The translations under genes and the position numbers were made by a program. From assembly GCA_018398585.1 (NCBI GenBank), contig JAGTTD010000015.1:6577001-6641000 (forward strand): 64,000 bases of DNA. Direction: 5' to 3'. The stretch is from Simmondsia chinensis. Its lineage: Eukaryota; Streptophyta; Magnoliopsida; Caryophyllales; Simmondsiaceae. A model generated the notes under the pieces. The model ran no database searches. It had not been told where the DNA came from and saw nothing but the letters and a program-made list of their open reading frames with translations. This document shows positions 33,180 to 45,520 of the stretch, one piece after another (positions within the stretch are counted from its first letter, which is position 1; every line of letters begins with the position of its first letter).

Positions 33180-33930
33180 ACGGTGGCTAAAAGAGTCATC
33201 GGATTACAAAATGTGTTCCTTTTGAAAAGAAGATAACAATGTGAAAGATCTCTCACGCATGAAGTGGTACCTTCTCCAAAGACTCAAACAAATGGGTGGG
33301 TTTGAAGTAGAAGATCCATTTTTGAAAAATGCGTATCACTCTTTAAACGGCGGTAGAGGTATTTGGCTGAAGGTGATACATTATGGAAGAAGGTGGTTAG
33401 CTCCGTAGATGGGAACTAGTGACTATAGCTCACTGGAGATAAATGGAAGAAGGTATTTGCTTGAATGTAATACATTAAGGGTTGCATCCCTTAGACTAGC
33501 ATTTTGGCGGTGAAGAATGTTAGTGAAGTAGTGACTATAGTTAATGTCTTAGGCTAAAACTAGGGAAGGAAAACAAGTCAAATTTTTGGAATGACAAATG
33601 GGTTGTCGACTACACTCTCAAAGAGTGATTGCTACGCCTTAATTGTATCTCATTACAGTAAGTGATACGGTTCAACAAATGGGTATGCGGGACAGGTTGG
33701 GTTGTAGATGGACTTTTAACTATAGGAGGCACTTGCTTCTAATGGAAGTCTACGGCTAATGAAATTCTTCCGAATCATTGAATTGGAGCATCCTTAACAA
33801 GTTATGGGAACATGGTCATGTAATCTAGAAGTTCAAAAGGAAGCATAGATACATGGTTAAGTCCTCCACATATAAGGTCCAGTCTAAACTCTCTTGTTCC
33901 TTTAGTATTGATAATCCTAAGCTGTGGATT
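33180..33930 (+). pseudogene. LINE reverse-transcriptase 3' remnant (zf-RVT type)
   Basis: Broken frames on the plus strand read MKWYLLQRLKQMGGFEVEDPFLKNAY, GDTLWKKVVSSVDGN, FWNDKWVVDYTLKE and LGCRWTFNYRRHLLLME. This is the order of blocks found after the RT domain in plant LINEs (LG...L...N.ALL.KW.W, LW..V...., W.D.W.G..PL...FP.L). Stops and frameshifts are frequent. The remnant continues after gypsy element 2 (38990-39260). Confidence 0.65.
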
Positions 33931-33945
33931 GTTAAAAGGCACAAC

Positions 33946-34081
33946 ACCACCTATAATCGTAGTTTATTTAACCTTACTAGATAAATGGAGCACGCGGACC
34001 ACCTATAATCATAATTTGGTTGACCTTGCTAGATAACTGGAGCATGAAGACCACCTATAATCATAGTTCGGTGAACATTAT
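33946..34081. repeat. Minisatellite of about 52 bases, split by gypsy element 2
   Basis: The unit ACCACCTATAATC.TA.TTT.....ACCTT.CTAGATAA.TGGAGCA is present twice here. A third copy is cut by the element (its right half resumes at 38868-38890), and a partial fourth copy follows. Confidence 0.75.
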
Positions 34082-34486
34082 TGATGCAATGCGTAATAGG
34101 GATAATAGGAAAAACGAAAGGTTCATAGCCTTAATCTGAATTTTATTAAAACTATAATAAAATAAAAGGAAAATAGCTCAAATCTTTACACTCTGAGAAT
34201 AAGAGAAAATGTAAGATGAAGTTGAAATTCTTAATTACCCACAAAACCCTACTTCTACCTCTCTTTAAATAAAGGTTAGAATCCTAGAACAATAAGGAAA
34301 AATATCAAGCAAAATCAAATCAAATTCAGAATCAGAACAATATTAAAAATCAAATCAAACCTTGGACCTCAAATCCTAATGGAAATGGAAACCCCAGATA
34401 TGCCCTTAGCCGCCAACTCTGCTGTCGTGCTCATACACGCCAAGTCCAAATATTCACCAATCCCTTTAGAGTTACCAGCTACAACA
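34082..34486 (-). repeat. 3' LTR of gypsy element 2
   Basis: 405 bases, TGATGCAATGCG...CTACAACA, homologous in its right two-thirds to 38602-38867 (shared TACCCACAAAACCCTACTTC, and CCAGATATGCCCTTAGCC). Confidence 0.88.
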
Positions 34487-34719
34487 TCCTCACCAGGCGG
34501 GAGGGAATTTGCCATAGAGTATGTAGAACTATTGTCGCCAAAGTATGGGGTAAGTTGCTTGACATTGAAGACATCAGAGGTCCTCATTCCTGGCCGTAAT
34601 TGAAGATGGCAAGCATTGTCATTGATCTTCTCAAAGGTTGTCAAGGGGCTCATCTTTCGAGCCATTAGTTTGTTGTATGACCATGCTGGAAATCGTTCTC
34701 TTGCCAGGACTGCTGACAC
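34487..34719 (-). pseudogene. Gypsy integrase C-terminal fragment (element 2)
   Basis: The frame contains FPAWSYNKLMARKMSPLTTFEKINDNACHLQLRPGM and SDVFNVKQLTPYFGD, collinear with the fragment at 7598-7783 of element 1. The open frame runs on into the LTR, which is not part of the protein family. Confidence 0.75.
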
Positions 34720-34982
34720 CTTGTCGCCAACTAAAAAGTGGACTGCCTGGCACTTCTAATCACTTGCTGCTTTATACCTGGCACTAGCCTCCAGCAACCG
34801 TGCTCATGTTAGCTCATGGACGACCTTGAGGGTCGAAATGATGTCCTCTACTTTTCCATTTTGGCAAGTAAGATCTGGGTGGGCGCCAAGTCTATCGGCG
34901 ATCGTGGGCCAAAGCCATAAATAATCTTGAATGGGTGAAGCCCATATTCCTGGTAACAGAAATGTTATAGGAAAATTCAACT

Positions 34983-35521
34983 CTAGCTTCTTATGTGTTT
35001 AGCAACGAAACATTGGAGTAGGAGTCTAAGTAAAGGTTTAGTGACCTCTGTTTGCCCCTCAGTTTGTGGATGATGGACCAGACTAAAGGCGAGGGACGTG
35101 TTCTTCATTTTCCACAATATTTTCCAAACGTAATTGACGAACCTCACGTCTCTATCAGAGACTATGCTTCTTGGTACTGCGTGGAGCTTGGACACCTCTC
35201 GGAAGTACAACCCTTCCACATGAACAGTATCGGCAACTTTCTTGCAGCCTATGCAATGCGCCATTTTTGAGAACTGGTCTACGACCACAACGATAGAGTC
35301 AATAGCGCCTCGTGTTCATGGCAAACCCAATACGAAATTCATATTGATATCCACCCATGGTTGCCTGGGACTGGCAACGGAAGATATAATCCTGCCTTGG
35401 TGAGGCCACTTTTGGATACTTGACACATGCGACATCTCTGAACAAATTGTTCAACCTCGATCCTCATTGAAGGCCAGTAAAACCTGACGCCCATAAGTTG
35501 GAGCATCCTATCTCTGCCCAT
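34983..35521 (-). pseudogene. Gypsy integrase zinc-binding and core fragments (element 2)
   Basis: The frame 35339-35521 reads MGRDRMLQLMGVRFYWPSMR..VEQFVQRCRMCQVSK, the HHCC-type region with its CRMC pair. The frame 34983-35288 reads VVDQFSKMAHCIGCKK, IVSDRDVRF and HHPQTEGQTEV, carrying the second Asp and Glu regions. A frameshift near 35290-35340 separates them. Confidence 0.83.
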
Positions 35522-35925
35522 ATGCCCCTCGTTATGTTTTTCTCGATAAGGCGCATACTAGAATCAGGGATGTAAAGTTGATTCCCCATGAAGAGAAAAC
35601 CATCATGGATAGAGTACCCAGGGACAAAGTCGGATTGGGCTTCCCGCCAAATCCCACTAAAGGCAAGATCATTTGCATACTATTCCACCAACTTCTCAAA
35701 TCTGGACACTTTGACTCTACTCTAGGGCAAGATGAGACTTCGTCTACTCAGCACATCTACGACTTTACTCAAGGCGCCTGACTTGTGCTTGACTGTGAAG
35801 TGGAAAAGTTGGATATAGCATGCCCACTTGGAGCGATGCTCTGAAAGCTTATCCTAGCTATTGATATACTTTAAAGCCACGTTGCCGGTGTATAACATAA
35901 ACTCCCTATTGGCAAGGAAAGATTT

Positions 35926-36264
35926 CTAGCACCACAAAGCTCTTACCAATGCATAGAACTCAAGGTAAAACGTAGAGTAATTCAACTTCCTCCCATCAAG
36001 CTTCTCGCTAAAGTATGCGATTGATTGTCCTTCCTGACTTAAGACCACACAAATGCCAATCTTAGAGGCATTAGTGTGAAGTTCGAAGATCTTTTGGAAG
36101 TCCAGCAATGCCAATACTGGTGCCATGATGAGCCTCTTCTTTATTTCGCTAAAGCCGTTGTCTACGACTGGAGTCCAACAAAAGGAACTCCCCTTCATAC
36201 AGTTCGTCATTGGCGCCATTATTAGGCTTAATTTAGGCACAAACTGCCAATAAAACGATGCCAA
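35926..36264 (-). pseudogene. Gypsy RT thumb and RNase H fragment (element 2)
   Basis: Reads ASFYWQFVPKLSLIMAPMTNCMK, FELHTNASKIGICVVLSQEGQ and SEKLDGRKLNYSTFYLEFYALV. In RNase H the TDAS motif has become TNAS, so the catalytic Asp is lost. Confidence 0.83.
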
Positions 36265-36483
36265 CCCATGAAAGCTTTGAATTTCACCAATCGTTTTTGG
36301 TCGCGGCCAGTCACGTATGGCCGTTATCTTCCCTTTCTTCAGCCGCCATCCTTGGATACGACAAACTCGAGGAAGGTCATCTTGTCCTGAAGGAATTCAC
36401 ACTTTTTTACTATGGTGAACAGGCATTGCTTCCGCAAGGTGCTCAAGATGTCCCATAAGACGCGCCAAGTGCTCACTTCTATC

Positions 36484-36699
36484 CTAGCTAAAGATCAAGA
36501 CAATGATGACTTCTTTAGTGAACAGGTGAAGCACTTGCTTCCTTAAATGCATGAAGGTGCTTGGCGCGTTTGATAACCCAAATGGCATGACCAGCCACTC
36601 GTACAACCCCTCATGCGTTTTGCATGCAATCTTCCACTCGTCACCTGGCGAGATGCAGATCTGATGATATCCACTCTTCAAGTCAAGTTTAGAGAACAC
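36484..36699 (-). pseudogene. Gypsy reverse transcriptase palm fragment (element 2)
   Basis: Reads [49 protein letters not shown] and ends in VLIFS, a degenerate form of the catalytic DDIL region. Confidence 0.85.
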
Positions 36700-37420
36700 C
36701 TTGCGCTCCGTAGCTAATCAAGCAAGTCATCCAACCTCAGAATGGGAAAATGGTATCTCACAGCAATTTTATTGATGGCCCTATTGTCCACACACATCTG
36801 CCAACTTCCATCCTTTTTTGGTGTTAACAGAGTTGGAACTGCAGAAGGACTAAAACTTTCCAGGATAAACCCCTTGGGGAGAAACTCCTCCAGTGGGTGC
36901 CTTAGGTAGGCTCATATGGTAGTGAGGTCTATTTGGAAATGCAACTCCCGGCATTAGGACAATAAGATGTTGTATGTCTCATAATGGCAGTGACGTGCTC
37001 AGTAATTCCTTTGGGAAGACATCCACGAACTCCTCTAGTGACTCGTCAACCTCACTCCGAACTTCCCCTGAAGGTTCTTACCTATCCTTTCCGATCAGTA
37101 ACAAATGACCTCGTTCTCGCCAATTTCCCTAGCGATCCTGGTCCTGCTTTGAAAATTCGGATGTTATGCCATTAATGTCCTTGGCGCCTCATCCTTCTTG
37201 GATAACAAGATAATCTTTGTTCCTTCGAAGGAAAAGCTACATGCATTCTTCCTTCTATCATGCACGGCCCCCCTATCGTATTGCCATGTCGCCCCAACAG
37301 TAAGTGGCAAGCATCCATCATGACTATGCCACACCAGACCCCATCCTTATACTACGTCCCAATCGAGAAAGTGACCAAGAAACTTTTCGACACGGATACC
37401 CGATTCCCTTTCTTGAGCCA

Positions 37421-37627
37421 TTATAGCCTGTATGGATTTGGGAGTACTTCGGTCTTCAACCCCAACTTGGCAATAGCTTCTTCGGAGATCATGTTTTCAC
37501 AACTCCCCGAATCTATTACTATGTGGCAAACCCTTCCGCCAATGGTGTAGGTGGTCTGGAAAATATTATTCCTCAGCCAACCGTCACCATCATTCTTCTT
37601 AAGCGAGAAATAGGCTCGCCTAATCAC
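37421..37627 (-). pseudogene. Gypsy aspartic protease fragment (element 2)
   Basis: Reads RNNIFQTTYTIGGRVCHIVIDSGSCENMISEEAIAKLGLKTE. The active-site DSG is intact, and the C.N.IS context is the usual one of plant gypsy proteases. Confidence 0.83.
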
Positions 37628-38601
37628 AAGTGACCTTAGTCACCTGCTACAGCATCTTCCTCCATCTCCAACTTGACCCGGTCTCCTTCATCGAGGGTTT
37701 CACTTTCTTCGTCGTGACGCTCAATGAATAGGCCTTTTCCAGATCTGTCACCCTTGCGACACTCTACAACACGGGGATTCATCTCCCCCGCACTTGAAGC
37801 AACGGGTTCGCGAGCTACCCGCTAAGTCCTGGTTGGCCATCTTGCCGACATTAGTGGGGACCGGCCTGTTTTAGATGCCAGGATTTGGAGGCACTCATAC
37901 CTGCTCTTGTCCGCCAACCTGTGTATTCCAGGATCCGCCAACCGTACGTTGTCGCTATTGTTTCTCAACATTCATGGCTCTTTGGCTTGCTTTAGAGACG
38001 GAGAATATATTGAACATGTTTAACACCTTCTGAATAGAATCCTTCAACCCGCAGGTGTATCTGTCCACCAATTTTTCCTGTGTTTCCACCAAGTCATTCC
38101 TGGTGGCAAGAGAGTAGAACTCTACCCTGTATTCTTCAACGGAATTACAGCCTTGATGCAGTCCTTGTAATCGTTGGGTACACGATGTTGTTGTGGTTAT
38201 TAGGCAAGAAGGTGCCTCTCGTATGTTTCTTCATGTTCTCTCAAGCTTCAATCTTCCCTTGACCCTGCCGGAGCCAAGTATATTTCAATTACTGGCACCT
38301 GGCGGTGCCCTACCCCGCAAATGGGTAGCAACTAATGGTGCATGCTTCCTCTTTGGGACTTCCTTGAACTCTAAAACCTCCTCAACTGAAGTCAACCAAT
38401 CCTAGAAGTCCTCCGGGCGACCTCTTCAGTTGAATTCTGGAATCTCTATCTGGAAACAGGATCCCACCCCCGGTTATGGGATATTGGTTTCACCTTACTT
38501 ATAATTAATCCATTGTTGATAGCATGGCCGATGTTAAATTGATCTATCCTCACATGCTGATCTGATATTTCGGCCTCTGGGGACAGGTTGTAGAAGCTAT
38601 T

Positions 38602-38867
38602 GTTAAAATTCTGAGTTACCCACAAAACCCTACTTCTACGTCTATTTAAATATAGGTTAGAATCCTAGAAGAATAAGAAAAAATATCAAATAAAATCAAA
38701 TCAAAATTAGAATCAAAACAATATTAAAAATCACAACAAATCTTGGACCTCAAATCCTAACGGAAACGGAAACCCCAGATATGCCCTTAGCCACCAACTC
38801 TGCTACTGTGCTCATACCTGCTAAGTCCTGATATTCGCCAGTCCCTTGAGAGTTATCGGCTACATCA
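38602..38867 (-). repeat. Partial 5' LTR of gypsy element 2
   Basis: 266 bases, homologous to the outer two-thirds of 34082-34486. The missing inner part was lost by deletion together with the primer-binding site. Confidence 0.85.
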
Positions 38868-38989
38868 CTTACTAGATAAAATGGAGCACAAGGACCACCC
38901 ATATATGCCATTTGGGTATCATTCCCCTGGTTAATAACAATCATGCCCTATGAAAGAAAGAGTTAGAAGTACCTCAATCATATCTTTCT

Positions 38990-39260
38990 TCAATGTTGAG
39001 TATTGTGATGTATTTTTTAAAAATACATTGAATGGTAGGGCTTAGCATTCTGTTCCTAGGAATTACTAGAGAGCTATCAAGCATTGGGTGTCATGCTGTT
39101 GGGGAGAGGTTCCAAAATCGGGTTTGGATAATTCTGCCTTTCATTATGGTTTGGATCATATGGAGAAAAGAAATTAAAAAAAAAAAAAAAAATCATCTTT
39201 GAGAGTGCCCGATAGGTGGAAGAATACCCTCTCTGTAATTCCAGGCAAGTACATGATGCC
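38990..39260 (+). pseudogene. LINE remnant, continuation after gypsy element 2
   Basis: A frame reads RVWIILPFIMVWIIWRKEIK, the hydrophobic block with WIIW that ends plant LINE ORF2 proteins (LP....W.IW..RN...F). The matching sequence in unit 4 (61990-62090) keeps more of it: RVWMTLPVIMVLVMWTKRNKIIFERE. Confidence 0.6.
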
Positions 39261-39339
39261 CTAAGTTTCCTTACAAACATGAGGACATTGTCCATTTCTT
39301 AGACTGTATCAAATCATAGTGGTTTGTACTAGTGATGGC

Positions 39340-40278
39340 TCCAGCAAAGTATGTATGAGTCTTTGGCTACAATGGTGGTCAAGCAATGTCTAAATTACTG
39401 GCGGCTTACAACTCTTTTTGCATTACTTGTGGCTTTTCTTGTACTCTTATGTCTCAGTGTGTCCCGCTTTATTTGCGAGGCTCGGCACCTAAAACCATGT
39501 GAATTGCAAATTTTTTTTTTTTTTTTATTAGTTAGAAGATAGATCATAATTGTATTACTCCCTTAACTAAAAATCCCCTCCATCACATAAACATATACTT
39601 GACACGACATAACTCAATTGCCACCTGTATTTCAAATAGGCTGACTCCAATAGAAATCCTCATTTGCCAAATAGGATTTGATCTAATTGTAGTAGCAATA
39701 CCATGTATTAATATATAGGACGAAAGATTTTAAGGTCACATCTATTTCCAAATTCTTGATTATAAAATAGTGAAATTAGTACTAAATTTGAGGATTCGAT
39801 GACTCATGTATATTCCAAAAATGGGGAGAGTGAAATTTCAAACTAATCAAAATACCAAACCCAATATACCCAACCACACATTATTATTCTTTGTTATTCA
39901 GTTTAGTATGCATAGTAGGTTGGTTATTAAAAATTTTAATAATTCACTATTTAACAAAATACTATACGAAGATGCTCTAGGCACCGATTTTGTTTTACAC
40001 GATTTCCAATCCCAATGCTCTAGAAAACATATAACCAATAATTTACTTATTATTGAATTAACTCTTTTAATTCAATATTTCATATTTTGGTACATGGTAC
40101 TTTTTATTATTATTAGTTACTTCTAATACAAAAATTTAATATACATTCAATTGATATTAATGGCCTTACCATGTAAAAACAATAATATGAAAATAGTCTT
40201 CATGTTAGATTGAATGTTGTGCTCTAAAACCCAAACATTCCATAGTCTTATTTGGTCAAGTCAACTTCTATCAACCCA

Positions 40279-40314
<36 letters not shown>

Positions 40315-41232
40315 TTTTAAAAAAATAAAAAAAATTTATCAACAACCAATAAAAATAAATAAAAGAATGGTAATGTCGGCCATTGAATCAATTCTCTATT
40401 ATTTCACACGTTTTTAAAATTTATCCAATACCTTTAAATTTTTAACCATTTATCATGTTTACATTTTCATATATACAATAAAATATTCAAAGATTTACAA
40501 ATTTAATCACCAAAATAATCGACACCAAAATCTAATGCATTTTTGTCTGAATTCAACCAATTTTTAGTAAAAAAACAGTAATACAATACATGATCAAGAT
40601 TCAATTATTTTAGTGAAAGTTTAATAGATCATAACAAAAATTCACCAAGCTCTAGTAGAAGCTACTTAAATATTGTCAAAATCGTAAGTCATCAATATCT
40701 TTTGACAAAAGAAAATCATGAAAATCTAACAGATGCTAGGGTAATTGATAATCATTTTAAAGTTTAGGATACGTGATTAGTATATTTCTTTAGTTTTAAG
40801 ATATTTCATTGCTTATATTCAAATGCACCAAAAAATTAAAATACCCTAAAATAATAAATGCTTTCCTGTCGAGGTCATATAGCAAATAACCAAATTCAAC
40901 ACCATGTCACGGCATTAATATTTGAAACAATTAATAATTTTTTATTGGAATTTTCTAACTTGTACCCATTGGACACATGTTAAGGTATATTAAACACATC
41001 ATATTTTAACATTTGATTGACTAATGTAAAATTTATTATTATTGCTAATTGTATCTGGCCATTCAAATATAAAAATATGGTACAATTAATGCACATTAAC
41101 ATATGCCCAATGGATGTATGTTAGAAATACCCTTTTTTATTATGATATTTCCATGCACCTTCCAAGTTTTCTTCGTCATTCATTCTTACCTAAACCATAT
41201 ATCAACACCAAAACAAACGAAAAAAGAAAAGC
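39340..41232. repeat. Upstream flank of unit 3, non-coding
   Basis: Collinear with 20330-22818 of unit 2 but without the 5S-headed SINE and the hAT-like MITE. It carries an (AT)n microsatellite at about 40281-40303. Close to the gene, the block containing the TATA box is deleted. Confidence 0.7.
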
Positions 41233-41640
<408 letters not shown>

Positions 41641-42270
41641 TACTAGGACAATGCTCGTTACTGAGTTTATCTTCATTACACATAGGTTTATACAAAACTT
41701 GCATTTCAAGAGACCAAATCTTTAAGTACTTTATCCACATATGCCCTTAGTGATAGGCTCAATAGTTTTCAAGTTCTATCTCTTTGTATGTTGATACCAA
41801 GAATATAAGATGCTTCTCCAAGGCCTTTTATGTCAAATGCCTGAGACGGCATGCTCTTGACATCGTGAAGGAAAACAAGATCACTACTTGCAAGTAAAAC
41901 ATCATCAACATACAACACTAAGCAAATGCACTTGCTCCCACTAACCCTGATATGCACACAAGGGTCTATTTGATTTGAAAAAGCCGTAGACAATATTTTC
42001 TTATTAAACTTTAAGTACCATTTGCGAGAGGCTTACTTTAGTCCATAACTGACTTCTTGAGTTTCATACCATATGTTCTTTCCTTACTTCTATAAAACCA
42101 TCAAGTTGTAGCATATAAACTTTTTATCTAAGCTCTCTATTTGGAAAAGCCATTTTAACATTCATTTGATAAAGTTTCAAGTCATAATGTGCATTCAAAT
42201 TCATAGTAATTTCAAAGGAGTCCTTGGAAGAAACTAGAGAAAAGGTTTTATTAAAATTTATTTTATTATT
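41641..42270 (-). pseudogene. Copia reverse transcriptase/RNase H-connection fragment
   Basis: Minus-strand frames read DSFEITMNLNAHYDLKLYQMNVKMAFPN (RT fingers/palm), CICLVLYVDDVLLASSD (catalytic YVDD, 41769-41993) and then RAYVDKVLKDL, the connection to RNase H. Several frameshifts separate the pieces. The fragment abuts BBE pseudogene 3, so a truncated element end or a deletion fused the two. Confidence 0.85.
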
Positions 42271-42324
42271 ATTATTTTTTTTTGTATATCCTTTGCAACC
42301 AGTCTTGCATCAAACCCAAACCTG

Positions 42325-42855
42325 GCTCTGATACCACATGTAGGTATTTTTTAAGGATCTAAATATTAGGTTTAGAGATTATAAAAATTCCATAAGCAAA
42401 AGTCATTGTTGTAGTCAATGGAAATTTGGTTTGATCTGTAAGGCAATCACAAAAAAGCAAGAACACGTCTCTCAATCTCGCTTAGAACTTGGTCTTCCAC
42501 TGGCTCTCTCATTCTTTGTGATGACCACCAATGAGCCAAGTCATCCCCTTAGCTTTATTTTATAGTTGAGGTTTTAGGCGGAAAAAGGGGACCAAGCTCA
42601 GTGTTAGTAAACTGTATGAGCTCCCCATCAAAGCCTGTTTTTAATTAGGCCTAACACCTTATACCACACTATTAATTATACAATAAACTAAACGAATCTA
42701 GGTCCATATTTTAAAGGATCACTTTATCAATTGGGCTTTACTAGTTTAACATCCAACTAGTTTTATAAAATATGAAGACAACCCAATCAATGGTAACCCA
42801 CTTTACTGAATAATTCCAAGAATATTTACCTTTTGCAAAGAACACCCGTGCTAAT
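42325..42855 (-). mobile_element. Primer-binding site and LTR remnant of the copia fragment
   Basis: Plus-strand GCTCTGATACCA (42325-42336) is the complement of the initiator tRNA-Met primer-binding site. Sequence from about 42339 (TGTAGGTATTTT) to about 42855 would then be the 5' LTR of the same minus-strand element. The partner LTR is missing, so its outer limit is inferred from where unit spacer sequence resumes (ATTGATTATATGACCATG). Gag, protease and integrase between LTR and RT are deleted. Confidence 0.6.
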
Positions 42856-43109
42856 TGATTATATGACCATGTAAAATAATCCTCATCATTGTTATAACAT
42901 ACATTTCACAACATTTATACAATATATAAAATGTAAGTACCACTCTTGCATCGTACTAAAAAGTCTATAAGAATATTAAACTTTGGTATTTGAGACCTTC
43001 ATTGGTATTTTGATTGACACGGTTTTGGCACACTTTTTTTTTTTCGTTTTTGCCTAAACATGTAGGTGGGAATGCATTGTGTTCGATTTTGGCATTCTAT
43101 ATTGGGTTG

Positions 43110-43525
43110 TTAACTGAACACCACATTAATTTTTAGGTGTAATGCTAACAAATTATTTATATATATATATTTTTTAAATGTCACATTTAAAATTTTTAAA
43201 ATATTTCAATGTCACATTTTAATATTAGTATCGTCAATACCCATTAGTTTTTGCTGACAGAACTTTTGAAATAAAGGGAAAATAATTTTTAAAAAATTAA
43301 ATTTACACTTTAATATTTTTCAAAAATATTTTAAATATTTAAAAATTTTGAAAATATTTTATTAAATTTTTTTTCTGATTTAAAAAAACTAAATATCACA
43401 TGGGCAAACACTAACGAATTTTAATGGCATTAATAGTAAGGTGTGACTTAAAAAACTTTAGAAAGCTTATGTGTAAAAAACTAAGTTTTTCTGAAATTAT
43501 AACTTAAATTTAGAAGATTTTTAAA
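43110..43525. mobile_element. MITE-like block shared with unit 1
   Basis: The ends carry inverted words (TTTTTAGGTGTAA and CTTATGTGTAAAAAAC) and an inner pair around CCCATTAGTTTTTGCTGACA and CAAACACTAACGAATTTTAATGG. The same arrangement is at 19110-19520. Non-coding. The boundaries are approximate. Confidence 0.45.
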
Positions 43526-43736
43526 AAGAAAACTTTTCATAAAACTACCTTACTTTTCAGTACAGTCCCATAAAACCACCTTATATTTTTTTAATTTTGA
43601 GAAAATCATCTTACTTTTGCAAAAAATTTACAATGTCACACCTTGTGACAGTTTCGGTTCGCTCTATTAGTTTACGTGCTGCGTATTAGGCTTTTTTGAC
43701 CAAAACGACGTGTTTAGGTGTTATTACTTCAGTATA

Positions 43737-44359
43737 TGTTACAGCCCAAAAAAGTATCCCACATTGGTGGGATCTCCAAAACAATATCAATTTATATACT
43801 AGGGGAGCTACTCCAGCCATTGCCAATTAGTTTTGGGATGGAACCTCCTTTGATAAGTAACAATGGTATTAGAGCCGTCGATCCTCGGATCGATTCTAGG
43901 GAGCTCGGTTTGGTATAGGACAGACCCTGTTCCGGAGTCGTGCTCAGTCCAATATAGGATGGACTGTGCTCAATGGCCTTGCTGGACAAACCACTTATAA
44001 CGGGCCTAAGTTTCGGAAAGTGCTACCTAGGAGAGGGTTACCTAGAGTAGAGTGAAGCCTTCCAGAGAAAAGGGCTACCTACTCGGAGCGAAGTTACCTA
44101 GAGTGAAGCCATCCACGAAAGAAAAGGGCTACCAAGATTAGAGTGAAGCCGTCTAGAGAAAAGGGCTACATACTCAAAGTGAAGCTACCTAGAGGGAAGT
44201 CGTCGAGGACGACGGCTGCGGAGTGTGGTGATTTGTTACGGCCAGAAAAGGTATCCACATTGGTGGGATCCCTAAAAAAAATACTAATTTATATACTAGA
44301 GGAGCTACTCCACCTATTGCCAATTGATTTTAGAATGGAACCTCCTTTGATATGTAACA
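43737..44359 (+). mobile_element. TRIM (miniature LTR retrotransposon)
   Basis: Two 126-base LTRs (43737-43862 and 44234-44359, TGTTAC(A/G)G...TAACA) enclose only 371 bases. The target repeat is gtata/gtatg. The primer-binding site ATGGTATTAGAGCCG (43863-43877) follows the left LTR. The interior has no open frame; it consists largely of imperfect repeats of AGAGTGAAGCC.TC.AGAGAA followed by AAGGGCTACC. This is a textbook TRIM layout, nested inside the 2.2 kb inverted-repeat element. Confidence 0.88.
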
Positions 44360-44364
44360 GTATG

Positions 44365-45520
44365 TCAAATGACCATTGTACTCTTAGCTTAAAAAAATTC
44401 ACTCGCTACACTTTCAATTTCATAGAATAGCCACCTGAATATTGTAATTAAATACAATGTACCCCTTAGATTTTCAATTTAGCTGATACAAACATAGACT
44501 AATCCCATGCTTGGCGCCCGTTGCTTGTGCCATCTTCTGCTCTGCTTGCCACCAATCTTTCCTCAACTGTGAGCTGGCCACATCAACTCAAGATATTTTA
44601 CTAAGATATTTTCTAGTTACTTGCTATAAATAAGAGAGTTAGTTATTTAGGGTTTCCATGTTTGATTAATGTACCCTTTTCTCTCTCTCTCTCTAACTCT
44701 CTTCTATGTCTTTCTCCCTCCTTTTGTAAATCTCCATTGAAGAAACTTATACATACACTATAGCAATACAAATACAACGGGGTAGCACTGATTGAGTAAT
44801 TTGGCATCATTAGCCCTAAAACTTTGTTATTATACACAACTTACCCCCGCCCCATAACTTCGTCATAACACACACCTCAGACATTAAAAAATTTAAGATT
44901 TAAAAAATATACGAAATTAAAAAAAATTATGAAAAAATAATTTTTTGAGAAAAGTTTTAAAAATATAGTAATATTTTTTAACTTTGGTTTTTCACCTTTT
45001 TTCAAAATGATTTTTCAAATTTTTAAATTTGTACTATTTTTTAATTTTAAAATTTATATTCCTAAAAAAATTGTCATATTTTGTCTTCTATTATTGTTGT
45101 AAAATATCTAAAAAAATATTTTATTATCTTCTAAATTTATAATGTTACTACTATATTTAATTAAAAAAAAACTTGTGTAAATATTAGAAAATCTTCTTAT
45201 ACTTTTTTAAAAACATAAAGGTCCTATCTTTTACCTAAAAATATAAAATCTTTACCTTTTATATAAAAGTAGAAAATTCTTAATTTTATTTTTGATAATT
45301 TTTTTAATTTTAAATATATTAATCTAATTTTTTCTGAAGTTAAAAACATATTATTATATTCTTTCAAAATTTTTCTAAATTTTTTAATTTTTTTTTAAAA
45401 TTTTTTAATTTAGTATTTTTTTTTATTTTAAATCTGAAATTTTTAATTTTTTCTGAATTTTTGTATATTTCTTTTGATTTCGTAAATTTTTAATTTTAAA
45501 GAGTGTAATAGTGATAAATA
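44365..45520. other. Interior of the long-TIR element, right of the TRIM
   Basis: No gene. Very AT-rich, with many short A and T runs between 44880 and 45480 and a (CT)n stretch near 44682-44695. Confidence 0.6.

Larger units (their letters stand above)
34082..38867 (-). mobile_element. Ty3/gypsy LTR retrotransposon 2, degenerate
   Basis: The left LTR is complete (34082-34486). The right LTR survives only as 38602-38867, having lost about 140 bases and the primer-binding site at its inner edge. Flanks are attat/cttac, a decayed target repeat whose interruption of a minisatellite unit confirms the insertion point. Coding remnants on the minus strand run gag, protease, RT, RNase H, integrase, as in gypsy element 1, with which it shares LTR ends (TGATGC, CTACATCA) and protein motifs. 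Confidence 0.9.
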
